Positions 26,004-34,878 are shown, counted from the stretch's first letter. The stretch is 64,000 nucleotides of DNA from Paeniglutamicibacter psychrophenolicus (GCF_017876575.1 NZ_JAGIOE010000001.1:3390443-3454442); one strand, 5' to 3'. Notes: generated by a model not told the origin, from the sequence alone. Numbers and translations: made by a program.

Positions 26004-27208
26004 TACTTGCTCTCCTGCTTGGCCTTGGCGCGCTCCATCTTGCGACGCTGCTTCTTGGTGGGGATGTTCACTGCGGCACCGGAGACGTCAACGTCGCTGA
26101 TCGCGTTGTTGTGCCCCACGAGGTCGCGGCGGGACAGGACCCAGATGACCAGCAGGGCACCGAGTCCCAGGATGCTGACGATGACCAGGCCGCCGTTGCC
26201 CAGGTGGGCGAGTGCCGCGGCCGCGGCCCCGATGATCGCGGCGGCCGGGAGCGTGAAGAGCCAGCCGAGGGCGATGCGTCCGGCCGTTCCCCAGCGGACT
26301 TCTGCGCCCTTGCGGCCCAGCCCGGAACCGATCACGGACCCGGAGGCCACTTGTGTGGTGGACAGCGCGAAGCCCAGGTGCGAGGAGACCAGGATGGCCG
26401 CTGCGGTGGAGGTTTCTGCGGCGAAGCCCTGGGCGGGCTTGACGTCGGTCAGGCCCGAGCCCATGGTGCGGATGATCCGCCAGCCGCCCATGTAGGTGCC
26501 CAGCGCGATGGCCAGGGCACAGGAGGCGATGACCCAGAAGTGCGGGCCGGTGCCGGCGTCCTGCAAGCCGGAGGCGACCAGGGTCAGCGTGATGACACCC
26601 ATGGTCTTCTGCGCGTCGTTGGTGCCGTGGGCCAGCGCCACGAGCGAGGATGAGAAGATCTGTCCGTAGCGGAATCCGCCGCGCTTCGGGGAGGCGAGGC
26701 CGGACTGGCGCTTGGTGACCGAGTAGGCCAGTTTGGTGCACAGATACGCGGAGGTACCCGCAATCACCGGTGCGACCAGGGCCGGCAGCAGGACCTTTGA
26801 CATCAGCACGCTGTAGTCGATGGCACCGAACCCGGCGCCCACGATGGCGGCGCCGATCAGTCCGCCGAAGAGGGCATGAGAGGAGCTGGAAGGCAGGCCG
26901 AGCAGCCAGGTGAGCATGTTCCAGACGACGGCGCCCATCAGGCCGGCGAAGATCATCGCCGGCATGATTTGCACGCCGGTGTCCCCGCCCTCCTTGATGA
27001 TGCCTCCGGAAATGGTCTTGGCGACTTCTGTTGAAAGGAATGCACCAACAAGGTTGAGAACCGCGGCTAGCGCGACTGCGGCCTTCGGCTTGATGGCACC
27101 GGTCGCGATGGGCGTAGCCATCGCGTTGGCGGTGTCGTGGAAGCCATTGGTGAAATCAAAGAACAAGGCAAGTGCTATGACCAGGACGACGATGAGCGTC
27201 AGATCCAT
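26003..27208 (-). CDS. pit: Pit-type inorganic phosphate transporter
   Basis: This 401-residue polytopic inner-membrane permease has two copies of the PiT signature: FDFTNGFHDTANAMATPI near the N-terminus and ALAHGTNDAQKTMGVITL in the second half. GLPSSSSHALFGGLIGA and STTQVASGSVIGSG are the paired conserved loops. About ten hydrophobic helices are visible. It imports phosphate (probably as a metal-phosphate complex) with protons at low affinity. The ATG at 27208 is chosen because the first helix (LTLIVVLVIALALFF) begins right after it. A Lys/Arg/Glu tail ends the protein. The downstream membrane gene overlaps its stop by one base. Confidence 0.94.
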   Translation of the reverse strand: MDLTLIVVLVIALALFFDFTNGFHDTANAMATPIATGAIKPKAAVALAAVLNLVGAFLSTEVAKTISGGIIKEGGDTGVQIMPAMIFAGLMGAVVWNMLTWLLGLPSSSSHALFGGLIGAAIVGAGFGAIDYSVLMSKVLLPALVAPVIAGTSAYLCTKLAYSVTKRQSGLASPKRGGFRYGQIFSSSLVALAHGTNDAQKTMGVITLTLVASGLQDAGTGPHFWVIASCALAIALGTYMGGWRIIRTMGSGLTDVKPAQGFAAETSTAAAILVSSHLGFALSTTQVASGSVIGSGLGRKGAEVRWGTAGRIALGWLFTLPAAAIIGAAAAALAHLGNGGLVIVSILGLGALLVIWVLSRRDLVGHNNAISDVDVSGAAVNIPTKKQRRKMERAKAKQESK

Positions 27209-27459
27209 GTATAAACCAATCTTGGGATTACGGGCGAGGGCCGATTCGCGCTGGGTGACTCCGTTTTTCCCGCATTGTTTGCCCAATGTTGGGGGTCTGT
27301 TCACCTAAGTCGCAAATTCATCATATGGCCTGCCCCGAACTAGTCAATTCCCCGGCCTCACCGCCAAGGCACCCGACCCCGCCCGTGTGTAGGCATGCAC
27401 GGGCGGGGCGCGGAACCAACGTGAGCGACTTCACGCCTCGAATCGGCCTCACCGCCGGC

Positions 27460-28923
27460 TCAGGGTTTCGGGCCCGGATCCCGGTCCAGCGGCACCACGA
27501 GGCCGGCCAGAAGCTCGATGAGCAGCTTCCCGGAGGCTTCTCGCGGCAGGGCCTCGACAAGGGCCAGCAGCGGCGCCATGTCCTTGGGCAGCGAGCCATC
27601 CCCCGGGGTAACGCCCATGGCGGAGAGCACACGCTGCACCCCGTCGTCTTCCGCACCCGCGGCGCCGGCCGGACCCAACGCGGCGAGAACCTGTTGCGGG
27701 TCCACGCCCGCGACGCCGCGGACCTCGTCGGCGCAGCTGACCAGCGCCGCGCGCAATGGGGGCAGCACCGATTCGGTGACCGGGGTGATCGTCAGGTGCG
27801 TGGTGCGTGGCAGCCAGCTGCCGTCGGGCTGCCGGTAGCCCGGCTGCAACTGCAGGTGCCAGCCGGAGGCGGCCAGCCTGTCGGCCCACAGGTGCGGATC
27901 GATGCCCGACCCGAGGCCCGCACCCGGGTCCCGGGCAACGGCCAGCAGCGGGCCGGCCGGGGAACCCACCACTGTAAGTCCCTCGATGTCCGCGATGCAG
28001 GCGGCCAGTGCCGCGGTGGAGCGCTTGCAGGATTCGGCGAGCGCAGCATATCCGCTAACGCCCAGGTGCCTGGTGATGGCCCAGGCCGCGGCCAGCGGTG
28101 CGGCGGACTTCGAGCCCAGCAACGTGGGATTCACCACCGGGTAGCCCGGCCAATCGGTGGTGGCGAAGTATTGACCGTGCTGGCGCGCGGCGCCCTTGGT
28201 CAGCAGCACCGAGATCCCCTTGGGTGCGTATCCATATTTGTGGAGGTCGGCTGCCAGGCTGGTGACCCCCGGAACCGACAGGTCCCAGGGTGGCAGTCCG
28301 TCCCAGAACGGCAGGATCCACCCGCCGAAGCAGGCGTCGACGTGGCAGTCGATGCCGCGGGCCAGGGCTGCCGCGGCGACCTGTTCGATCGGGTCAAGGG
28401 CCCCGTGCGGGTAGGACGGGGCCGAGAGGACGACCAGTGCGGTGTCCGGGCCCATCCGGGCGATCACCGCTTCGGGGTCGGCCTGGCCGTCTTGGCCCAC
28501 CGGGACCAGGTCAAGGGCGAGGCCCAGGTATTCGGCGGCCTTGTGGAAGGCTGCGTGGACGCTGGCCGGGGCGAGGATACTGGGATGGTCGGTGCCCCGG
28601 TGGTTGGCCCGGGCGGTCTTCACGGCCAGCAGGCAGCTTTCGGTCCCGCCGCTGGTGGCGGTTCCCACCACGGTGCGGTCCCCGCCGAGCAGGTCCCGTG
28701 CGAAGGTGATGAGGTCGCGTTCCATGTGGGCCACGGAGGTGAACATGGTGGGGTCAAGCCCGTTGACCGGTTGCACCAGGGCCATGGCCCGTGCGGCGAG
28801 CGCGTCGAGGTCAGCCAGTCCCGAGTCATAGACGTAGGACATGACGTGTCCCCCGTGGGTGGGTGCATCCTGGGCCCGCCAGGACCTGAGTTGGTCCAGG
28901 ATCGCTAGTGCGTCTTGTGGCAT
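27460..28923 (-). CDS. PLP-dependent group II decarboxylase / sphingosine-phosphate-lyase-like enzyme
   Basis: This 487-residue fold-type I PLP enzyme has VGTATSGGTESCLLAVKTAR for phosphate binding, DCHVDACFGGW for the PLP-ring aspartate and DLHKYGYAPKG for the Schiff-base lysine near residue 230. The arrangement matches the sphingosine-1-phosphate lyase / MfnA tyrosine-decarboxylase branch of group II amino-acid decarboxylases. The C-terminal 80 residues are an extra Ala/Gly-rich and helical region. It lies 15 bp downstream of a GPH transporter gene on the same strand, so it may act on the imported compound. The substrate cannot be read from the sequence. Confidence 0.82.
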   Translation of the reverse strand: MPQDALAILDQLRSWRAQDAPTHGGHVMSYVYDSGLADLDALAARAMALVQPVNGLDPTMFTSVAHMERDLITFARDLLGGDRTVVGTATSGGTESCLLAVKTARANHRGTDHPSILAPASVHAAFHKAAEYLGLALDLVPVGQDGQADPEAVIARMGPDTALVVLSAPSYPHGALDPIEQVAAAALARGIDCHVDACFGGWILPFWDGLPPWDLSVPGVTSLAADLHKYGYAPKGISVLLTKGAARQHGQYFATTDWPGYPVVNPTLLGSKSAAPLAAAWAITRHLGVSGYAALAESCKRSTAALAACIADIEGLTVVGSPAGPLLAVARDPGAGLGSGIDPHLWADRLAASGWHLQLQPGYRQPDGSWLPRTTHLTITPVTESVLPPLRAALVSCADEVRGVAGVDPQQVLAALGPAGAAGAEDDGVQRVLSAMGVTPGDGSLPKDMAPLLALVEALPREASGKLLIELLAGLVVPLDRDPGPKP

Positions 28924-28938
28924 CTCCGGTTTTCCCCT

Positions 28939-30306
28939 TTACGCCGCTGCGGTGCCGCGCGGTTGGTTGAAGTTTGATTCGCGCAGCGGGTAGCGGCGAA
29001 ACGCCCACAGGCTCAGGGCAATGACCAGGGCGGGGAGCACGCTGAAGGCCAGGATGATGCCGGTGATGGCCGCGGGTTGCTGGGTGGTGGCTTGGCCCGC
29101 CACGGACTCGGCGTATCCGCTGGCCGCCAGGACGACGGTGAGGATCACGGCGCCCAGGGCCATCCCGGTGGTTTCCCCCGCCGTCCACACCCCGCCGAAG
29201 ATCCCGGCATTGCCCTCCCCGTGCTCCACGGCATCGTGGGTGATGACATCGGGCAGCATCGACATGGGCAGCGACTGCATCCCGGCATATCCGGCCCCGG
29301 CGAGCGCCACCGGCAGGTACACCCAGGCTCCGGGCCGGAGGAGCATCCCGGCCAGGGCCAGGGCGGCGAGGCCGAACAGGACGCTGGAGAGCAGGAAGCT
29401 GCGTTCCTTGCCGATCCGCCGGGCAACCATCCGCCAGATCGGGGCAAACAGCAGTGCCGGGCCAATCAGGGCGATGAAGAGGAATGTCACCGCCTCCTCG
29501 TCGTGCAGCACCCAGGTGGCGACGTATTGCGCCCCGGCAAGCATTCCCCCGGTGGCCAGGCCCTGCAGTGCGAAGGCCAGCAACAGCGCGCGGAACGGCT
29601 GGCTGCGCCGCAACACCGCCAGGCCCCGCAGGTAGCCTTGGCGGATCGGGGCCGGTTGGCCCGCGGTCCGGGTTCCGCCCCTGGGTGCGACCCTTGCGCT
29701 GGCCAGGAGACTGGTTCCTATGACGATTCCGGCCACAACGGACATCAGGAAATAGCCAAGCCATTGGTTTGCCCCGCCCAGGGTGCGCAGCGCCGGTCCC
29801 CCGGCACCGAAGAGCAGGATCGCCAGGGACAGGACAAGCACGCGCAGCGACAGCAGGCGGGTGCGTTGGTCGTAGCTGGCGGTCAGTTCGGCCGGCAGCG
29901 CCATATACGGGACCTGGAAAAGGCTGAAGGCCGTGGCCGTGGCGGTGAATGCCACCAACACCCACAGCCCCGCGGCAAGTTGGCCCAGGCCCGCAGGCAC
30001 GGCAAAGGTGAGGATGAAGAACAACGGAAGCAGGGCTCCCCCGGCGACCATGAAGCGGTGCCGTGAACCGGTGGCGGCCAGGTCGCGGTCGCTGCGGATA
30101 CCGATGACCGGGTCGATGAGCACGTCCCAGATCTTGGCCACGCCCAGCAGCAGTCCCGCACCCAGGGCAGCGATGCCCAGGGTGTCGGTCATGTAGTAGA
30201 TCAGCACCAGGCCGGGGAGCGTGGAAAACCCGCCGGTGCCCATGGAACCGAGCGCATAGGTGCCAATGACACTGCGTGGAAGCGGGACTTCCCCCGATGT
30301 CGCCAT
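28939..30306 (-). CDS. GPH-family (MelB-type) cation:sugar symporter
   Basis: The protein has 455 residues and about twelve hydrophobic helices. An N-terminal YALGSMGTGGFSTLPGLVLIYYMTD and the KIWDVLIDPVIGIRSDRD loop mark the glycoside-pentoside-hexuronide branch of the major facilitator superfamily; SMLPDVITHDAVEHGEGNAGIFGG is the second conserved loop. It should import a sugar or sugar-like solute with H+ or Na+. The ATG at 30306 is chosen because TAGACT lies exactly 7 nt upstream. Upstream in the same frame, an ATG at 30351 would add 15 residues without support. It is probably the first gene of a two-gene unit with the PLP enzyme. Confidence 0.85.
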   Translation of the reverse strand: MATSGEVPLPRSVIGTYALGSMGTGGFSTLPGLVLIYYMTDTLGIAALGAGLLLGVAKIWDVLIDPVIGIRSDRDLAATGSRHRFMVAGGALLPLFFILTFAVPAGLGQLAAGLWVLVAFTATATAFSLFQVPYMALPAELTASYDQRTRLLSLRVLVLSLAILLFGAGGPALRTLGGANQWLGYFLMSVVAGIVIGTSLLASARVAPRGGTRTAGQPAPIRQGYLRGLAVLRRSQPFRALLLAFALQGLATGGMLAGAQYVATWVLHDEEAVTFLFIALIGPALLFAPIWRMVARRIGKERSFLLSSVLFGLAALALAGMLLRPGAWVYLPVALAGAGYAGMQSLPMSMLPDVITHDAVEHGEGNAGIFGGVWTAGETTGMALGAVILTVVLAASGYAESVAGQATTQQPAAITGIILAFSVLPALVIALSLWAFRRYPLRESNFNQPRGTAAA

Positions 30307-30313
30307 GGCTTGG

Positions 30314-30319
30314 AGTCTA
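30314..30319 (-). promoter_or_regulatory. putative leaderless -10 element of the GPH transporter gene
   Basis: TAGACT on the minus strand ends 7 nt before the ATG at 30306. No ribosome-binding site is visible between them. Confidence 0.45.
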
Positions 30320-30411
30320 CGCACCGAAACCGGCCCGTGACCAGAGCACACCGGGCCTCGGAGAGCCTGTGTGAATCGGGGAAAGGGAGTGCGCGAACCG
30401 GCGCGGAGCCG

Positions 30412-30417
30412 TAAGCT
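30412..30417 (+). promoter_or_regulatory. putative leaderless -10 element of the tsaC-like gene
   Basis: TAAGCT ends 6 nt before the ATG at 30424. The nearest GGAG is about 15 nt away, too far for a normal Shine-Dalgarno. Confidence 0.42.
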
Positions 30418-30423
30418 CGTTCA

Positions 30424-31047
30424 ATGGCTAGATTCTTTGATGTTCACCCCGAAAACCCACAGCCGCGCGCGATCGCCCAGGCCGTGGAGCTGATACGCAA
30501 TGGCGGGCTGATCGCCTACCCCACCGATTCCTGTTACGCCCTGGGCGCGCAGATCGGCAACCGCGAGGCGCTGGACCGGATCCGGTCCATCCGCCAGGTC
30601 GACGACAAGCACCACTTCACGCTGGTGTGCAAGGACTTTGCCCAGTTGGGCCAGTACGTGGAGGTCAACAACAAGGTCTTCCGCAACATCAAGGCGGTGA
30701 CCCCGGGCAGCTACACCTTCATCCTCCCGGCGACCAAGGAAGTCCCGCGTCGGCTGATGCAGGCCAAGAAGAAGACCATTGGCGTGCGCATCCCCGACAA
30801 TGCGGTGGTCCGTGCCCTGCTTGACGAGCTCGGCGAGCCCATCCTTTCCAGCACGCTGTTGCTTCCGGGTGAAGAGGATCCGATGACCCAGGGCTGGGAA
30901 ATCAAGGAGGCTCTGGACAACGTGATCGAAGGCGTCATCGATTCCGGCGAATGCGGGACCGAGCCGACCACCGTCATCGACTACTCCAGCGGCGAGGCAG
31001 TGATCGCCCGTGTGGGGCTGGGCGATCCCTCGCGCTTCGAAGAGTAG
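30424..31047 (+). CDS. TsaC/YciO-family (Sua5-YrdC) protein
   Basis: The protein has 207 residues and a YrdC fold. It has GGLIAYPTDSCYALG, the KHHFTLVCKD segment, TPGSYTFILPA, and GVRIPDN followed by ILSSTLLLPGE. TsaC proteins make L-threonylcarbamoyl-adenylate for the t6A37 modification of ANN-decoding tRNAs. The sequence is closer in feel to the YciO branch, whose activity is weaker or different, so the symbol is left blank. It is monocistronic by layout: divergent from the GPH transporter and convergent with the VOC gene. Confidence 0.86.
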   Translation: MARFFDVHPENPQPRAIAQAVELIRNGGLIAYPTDSCYALGAQIGNREALDRIRSIRQVDDKHHFTLVCKDFAQLGQYVEVNNKVFRNIKAVTPGSYTFILPATKEVPRRLMQAKKKTIGVRIPDNAVVRALLDELGEPILSSTLLLPGEEDPMTQGWEIKEALDNVIEGVIDSGECGTEPTTVIDYSSGEAVIARVGLGDPSRFEE

Positions 31048-31064
31048 CGAGGGACCGGTCCGGC

Positions 31065-31493
31065 CTACGGCGTGTGGCCTTCGGTATCGGTGAGGTTGCA
31101 GACCAGTTGCCAAAGGTGGCCGTCCGGATCGGCGAAGGTGCCGACGTATTGCAGTTGTCCGCCGACGTGCGGGATGCGGTGGGCGGTGAAGCCCTTGCCC
31201 TCCGAGCCGGCCACCGCGGCGAGTATTTCGTCGACCTCGACCTCGGTGGCGATGGCGCAGCTGAGCAAGGCGTCGGTGGCGGGCACGGGAAGCAGCGGCG
31301 TGCGCTTGGCCTCGCGCGAATACTTCGTGAAGGCCTCGGTCTCGGCCAGGAAGATCGTCATTCCCGGCAGTTCCAGGCAGACCATGCCCATGGCAAGCGT
31401 GGCGTTTTCGATGCCCACCACGTCGCGATAGAAGTCCAGGGAGCGCACGGCATCGGACACGGCCAGGCTCAGGACCACACCTTGGGTTTTCAT
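31065..31493 (-). CDS. VOC-family (glyoxalase/bleomycin-resistance fold) protein
   Basis: The protein has 142 residues. Two beta-alpha-beta-beta-beta modules are visible. The first begins LSLAVSDAVRSLDFYRDVVG; the second ends VGTFADPDGHLWQLVCN, which holds the usual final metal-ligand strand. The family includes dioxygenases, isomerases and drug-binding proteins, and no substrate can be named here. The ATG at 31493 begins at the first strand (MKTQGVVLSLAV). It faces the tsaC-like gene tail to tail, 17 bp apart. Confidence 0.8.
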   Translation of the reverse strand: MKTQGVVLSLAVSDAVRSLDFYRDVVGIENATLAMGMVCLELPGMTIFLAETEAFTKYSREAKRTPLLPVPATDALLSCAIATEVEVDEILAAVAGSEGKGFTAHRIPHVGGQLQYVGTFADPDGHLWQLVCNLTDTEGHTP

Positions 31494-31542
31494 CGGGATG
31501 CTGTTTCCTTCCACGAGTTGCACGTTGCTGTGCTTCCATTGT

Positions 31543-32496
31543 TCATCGGGAATCGCCCGCGGCCACGTGCCTGATCCCCCACGAAGATTCCCAGGCCTCG
31601 CCCGGTGCCAGCCAACGCAATCCCCGTCCGTTGTTGAAGGCGTTCGCCGCCGCCGTCATCGGTTCCAGGGCCACCGCGTGCACCGGACCTTCAGGGCCCT
31701 GGAAGGTTTGCGTGGTGTAGGCCTGGATGAATCCGTAGTTCCCGTCCATGTGCAATTCCACGCGGTTTCCATCCGGGGCCTCCAGGTGGTGCAGTGAACC
31801 CCCGTCGCCCCCGCGCGTGAGATCCGTCCACGCATTGTCGAGGGCGACATCGCCCAGTTTCTTGCCGTGCCTGTAGTCCAGGTCCGTACCGTCCACCGGC
31901 AACGGCCGCCCGACGGGAATCATCGCCCCGTCGACTTCCAGGTGCCGCGCGGCGTCGATGAGCAGTGTCAGCTCGCCCACCGGGGTGTCGCCGACTCGCA
32001 GGTACGGGTGGGCACCCACGGCCACCGGGGCCTTGGACGTGCCGAGGTTTTCCAGCCTGTGGGTGACCTGCAACCCGTCAGCCACCAATTCATAGTGCAC
32101 GGACGTGGCCAGCTCGAAGGGATACCCGGGCGCGGGTGAAATCTCCGCCGCCAATGTCACGCTGCTGCCTGTTCGGCCTGCCTGCCGATAGCTGCTGTGC
32201 CGCAGCAGTCCATGGTTGGCGTTGTTGCGCTCCGGTTCGGTGATCACCAGCTGCTCTTCGACGCCATCGTGGCTCCAGGTCCCCCCGGCAACACGGTTGG
32301 GCCAGGGCACCAGGACGACGCCGGCCGCGGAGGGCGCGGCCATGTCTTGCGGGTAGTCCTGGACAAGTTCCATCCCGTCGACCACCAGCCTGCGCAACGC
32401 GGCACCGACCTGGGTCACCACCGCGTGTTGCCTGTGGCCGTCGATGGTTCCGGAGAGTTCGAATTGCTCACCCATCGGTGAATCCGCATGTGGCAC
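31543..32496 (-). CDS. aldose 1-epimerase family protein
   Basis: The protein has 317 residues. Typical galactose-mutarotase elements are present: VLVPWPNRVAGG, NNANHGLLRHSSY with the conserved His, VGAHPYLRVG with the second catalytic His, and ALEPMTAAANAFNNGRGLRWLAPGE with the catalytic Glu region. It would interconvert alpha and beta anomers of an aldose. The GTG at 32496 is chosen because GGAAAGGG lies about 6 nt upstream; an in-frame ATG at 32475 lacks a ribosome-binding site. No sugar genes flank it, so the substrate is unknown. Confidence 0.86.
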   Translation of the reverse strand: MPHADSPMGEQFELSGTIDGHRQHAVVTQVGAALRRLVVDGMELVQDYPQDMAAPSAAGVVLVPWPNRVAGGTWSHDGVEEQLVITEPERNNANHGLLRHSSYRQAGRTGSSVTLAAEISPAPGYPFELATSVHYELVADGLQVTHRLENLGTSKAPVAVGAHPYLRVGDTPVGELTLLIDAARHLEVDGAMIPVGRPLPVDGTDLDYRHGKKLGDVALDNAWTDLTRGGDGGSLHHLEAPDGNRVELHMDGNYGFIQAYTTQTFQGPEGPVHAVALEPMTAAANAFNNGRGLRWLAPGEAWESSWGIRHVAAGDSR

Positions 32497-32589
32497 GGTG
32501 GCCCTTTCCTCGCGGTTGGTTGCCCTGCATTGTCTGTCCCTAGAATCCTATCGAGCCAACGTGCCCGTGGCAGCAGGAAAATGCAAACA

Positions 32590-32626
32590 GGGCCGCGAAT
32601 TTCCCGTGTCGGGGATTCCGCGGCCC
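32590..32626 (-). terminator. hairpin terminator downstream of the ANTAR regulator
   Basis: GGGCCGCG at 32590-32597 pairs with CGCGGCCC at 32619-32626. A partly paired inner region (AATTTCCC / GGGGATTC) and a short loop lie between. It is 25 bp past the regulator's stop. Confidence 0.6.
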
Positions 32627-32651
32627 CGTCAAGGGCGATCCTGGTGCTTGG

Positions 32652-33272
32652 CTACTTGACCTGGTCGATGACGGTCTCGGCAACTTCGCGCATGGACAAG
32701 CGGCGGTCCATGGACGTCTTCTGGATCCAGCGGAACGCCTCGGGTTCGGTCAGGCCCATCTTGGTGGTCAGCAGGCTCTTGGCTCGCTCGACGAGCTTGC
32801 GCGTGGCGAACTGCTCGGTGAGGTCGCCGACCTCCTTCTCCAGCGCGCGGATTTCCTCGTAGCGGGAGATGGCGATCTCGATGGCCGGCACCAGGTCCGC
32901 GGGGGTGAACGGCTTGACGACGTACGCCATGGCTCCGGCCTCGCGGGCGCGTTCCACCAGTTCCTTCTGGCTGAAGGCGGTCAGCAGGACCACGGGGGCG
33001 ATGCGCTCCTTGACGATGGTCTCGGCCGCGGTAATGCCGTCCATGACCGGCATCTTGACGTCCATCAGCACCAGGTCCGGCTTGTGCTCACGCGCCAGCT
33101 CGATGGCCTTTTCCCCGTTGTCTGCCTCGGCAACCACGTCGTAGCCCTCGCCGCGCAGGATCTCAACGATGTCGAGACGGATCAGGGTTTCATCCTCGGC
33201 AACAATCACGCGGCGGGGTGCGCCGGTGTTGGGCTCGGGATCAATTCGTGTTACTTCGGGCAGATCGTTCAT
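32652..33272 (-). CDS. pdtaR: ANTAR-domain response regulator (PdtaR-like)
   Basis: The protein has 206 residues. A receiver domain has E26-D27 in the acidic pocket, phospho-acceptor D71 in LVLMDVKMP and the conserved Lys in VVKPFTPADL. A C-terminal ANTAR domain (about 135-200, with RKLVERAKSLLTTKMGLTEPEAFRWIQK) follows. ANTAR proteins bind tandem hairpins in nascent RNA and prevent termination. PdtaR works with the histidine kinase PdtaS, which is not encoded in this window. The ATG at 33272 is supported by AAGGAG about 7 nt upstream and by the family N-terminus. It is monocistronic. Confidence 0.92.
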   Translation of the reverse strand: MNDLPEVTRIDPEPNTGAPRRVIVAEDETLIRLDIVEILRGEGYDVVAEADNGEKAIELAREHKPDLVLMDVKMPVMDGITAAETIVKERIAPVVLLTAFSQKELVERAREAGAMAYVVKPFTPADLVPAIEIAISRYEEIRALEKEVGDLTEQFATRKLVERAKSLLTTKMGLTEPEAFRWIQKTSMDRRLSMREVAETVIDQVK

Positions 33273-33331
33273 GGGTGCTCCTTCAATCCCGGGGTGACCG
33301 GGGCTGTCATCGACTCTCGGTTTTACGGTTA

Positions 33332-33337
33332 AGCCTA
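33332..33337 (-). promoter_or_regulatory. putative -10 element of the ANTAR regulator gene
   Basis: TAGGCT on the minus strand lies 59 nt before the ATG. It sits in the context GCAGATAGGCTTAACCGT, almost identical to the sequence in front of pyk (GCAGATAGGCTAACCGT). The gene has a good Shine-Dalgarno, so it is leadered, unlike pyk. Confidence 0.42.
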
Positions 33338-33430
33338 TCTGCATGTACAGTGGATAACCGCAAGGACGCGAGGATTTCTGCGCAAAGCAATCATCAGTTA
33401 CGCTTATTCTCGCTGCTTCAAAATGTGCCC

Positions 33431-33511
33431 GCCCGAGTGGCGGAATGGTAGACGCGCTGCACTCAAAATGCAGTATCGAAAGGTGTGTGGGTTCGAGTCC
33501 CACCTCGGGCA
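33431..33511 (+). tRNA. tRNA-Leu (anticodon CAA)
   Basis: Acceptor GCCCGAG (33431-33437) pairs with CTCGGGC (33504-33510), with discriminator A at 33511. The anticodon stem CTGCA/TGCAG holds the loop CTCAAAA, anticodon CAA at 33464-33466. A long variable arm and the T-loop GTTCGAGTC (starting GGGTTCGAGTCCC) make it a class II tRNA. CCA is not encoded. A terminator follows directly. Confidence 0.95.
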
Positions 33512-33516
33512 CAACC

Positions 33517-33554
33517 GGCCCCGATCCCTTATTCCATAAGGGATCGGGGCCTTT
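33517..33554 (+). terminator. rho-independent terminator of tRNA-Leu
   Basis: A perfect 15-bp stem (GGCCCCGATCCCTTA at 33517-33531 with its complement at 33537-33551), a 5-nt loop and a trailing TTT lie 5 bp after the tRNA. Confidence 0.88.
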
Positions 33555-33894
33555 GTCATTTCCGGAAAAGCGTTCCCCGGATTCAATGCCGACCACCACT
33601 TTGACATCCACTTGTGCATTTCTTCTATCCGGCGGGAACCCCACCACATGCTCCGGGCCTCGTTGGCTGAAGGCCCTGGCAGAACTCCTGGATCAGGTGC
33701 TCGGAGACGACCAGCGAATTCGGCATTGCGGGATCCGTGGAAATGCCGTTCTTCCCGCGGCGGCGTTCTCCCATGGCGTATCCGTGACGGGATTACGGCG
33801 GGCGCTGCTTTCGTTGTATAGGCATGTGGCGCGGCCCCTGCATGGACAGGAAGCGCCGCAAATATCCGACCATGAGCACCCCGGGAGGCGTGCG
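33555..33894. other. 340-bp gap between tRNA-Leu terminator and the protease gene
   Basis: I see no recognisable gene. The protease reading frame stays open through this gap and into the tRNA, but the translated residues (many His, Arg and Pro) look like random reading. The real start is the RBS-supported GTG at 33895. A promoter for the protease is expected here but none stands out. Confidence 0.4.
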
Positions 33895-34872
33895 GTGAAA
33901 GAGCCTTTCGATATTTCCGAATCCGGGCTTGGGTCTGAAGACGTAATGGATTCCTATTCCCGGACCGTCATCGGCGTCGCCGAAGAGGTGGGGCCGCATG
34001 TTGCAGCCGTTGAAATGACGCGTACCGGCCGCAGTGGACCGGTGCGCCTTGGCGCGGGTTCCGCCGTGGTCTTCACCGAAGACGGGTACATGTTGACCAA
34101 TGCCCACGTGGTTGCCGGGGCCAGTGCCGGGCGGGCGACCTTTGCCGATGGCACGGGAACCGACCTCGAGATCATAGGAGCGGACGCCCTGTCCGATCTG
34201 GCGGTGATCCGCGGCTTTTCCCACATGCAGGCCCCGGCGCGACTCGGCGACGCCGAGGGGCTGCGTGTGGGCCAACTGGTGATCGCCGTGGGCAACCCGC
34301 TGGGCCTGGCCGGATCGGTGACCGCCGGGGTGGTCAGCGGGCTGGGGCGTTCCATCCCCACGGCACTTGGCCGGGCCCGGCGGGTGATCGAGGACGTCAT
34401 CCAAACCGATGCCGCGCTGAACCCGGGCAATTCGGGCGGGGCACTGGCCGATGCCCGTGGCCGGGTCGTAGGCATCAACACGGCAGTGGCAGGCGCGGGC
34501 CTGGGTCTGGCCGTCCCGATCAACGCGACCACCCGGCGGATCATCGCCGCGCTGATAGCCGACGGACGTGTCCGGCGTGCCTACCTGGGCCTGGTCAGTT
34601 CCCCGATTGCGCTGAACGAGACGCTGGCGTCGCGCATGGGCCAGCGGCAGGGACTGCGCGTTGCCGATGTCATCTCCGGGTCCCCGGCGGAGAAGTCCGG
34701 GTTGAAGCCCGGCGACCTGGTGCTGACCGTCGGGCGGCGCCCGGTATCCAGCGCCGAAAGCGTGCAAAAGCAGTTGTTCACCGAAGCCATCGGCGTGCCG
34801 CTGCCCGTGACGGTGCTCCGGAACGGTGCGATGGTGGATGTCATCGCCGTGCCGGTTGAGATGACGGACTGA
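33895..34872 (+). CDS. HtrA-like trypsin-family serine protease with PDZ domain (apparently cytosolic)
   Basis: The protein has 325 residues. An S1C protease domain has H71 in TNAHVV, D101 in SDLAVI and S180 in NPGNSGG, the complete catalytic triad. One C-terminal PDZ domain (about 245-320) has KSGLKPGDLVLTV. I find no signal peptide or membrane anchor, unlike most actinobacterial HtrA proteins. This points to a cytosolic protease, or an unseen export route. The GTG at 33895 is supported by GGGAGG 6 nt upstream; an ATG at 33946 would also leave the domain intact. It would degrade damaged or specific regulatory proteins. It is monocistronic, convergent with pyk. Confidence 0.86.
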   Translation: MKEPFDISESGLGSEDVMDSYSRTVIGVAEEVGPHVAAVEMTRTGRSGPVRLGAGSAVVFTEDGYMLTNAHVVAGASAGRATFADGTGTDLEIIGADALSDLAVIRGFSHMQAPARLGDAEGLRVGQLVIAVGNPLGLAGSVTAGVVSGLGRSIPTALGRARRVIEDVIQTDAALNPGNSGGALADARGRVVGINTAVAGAGLGLAVPINATTRRIIAALIADGRVRRAYLGLVSSPIALNETLASRMGQRQGLRVADVISGSPAEKSGLKPGDLVLTVGRRPVSSAESVQKQLFTEAIGVPLPVTVLRNGAMVDVIAVPVEMTD

Positions 34873-34878
34873 AAACGA

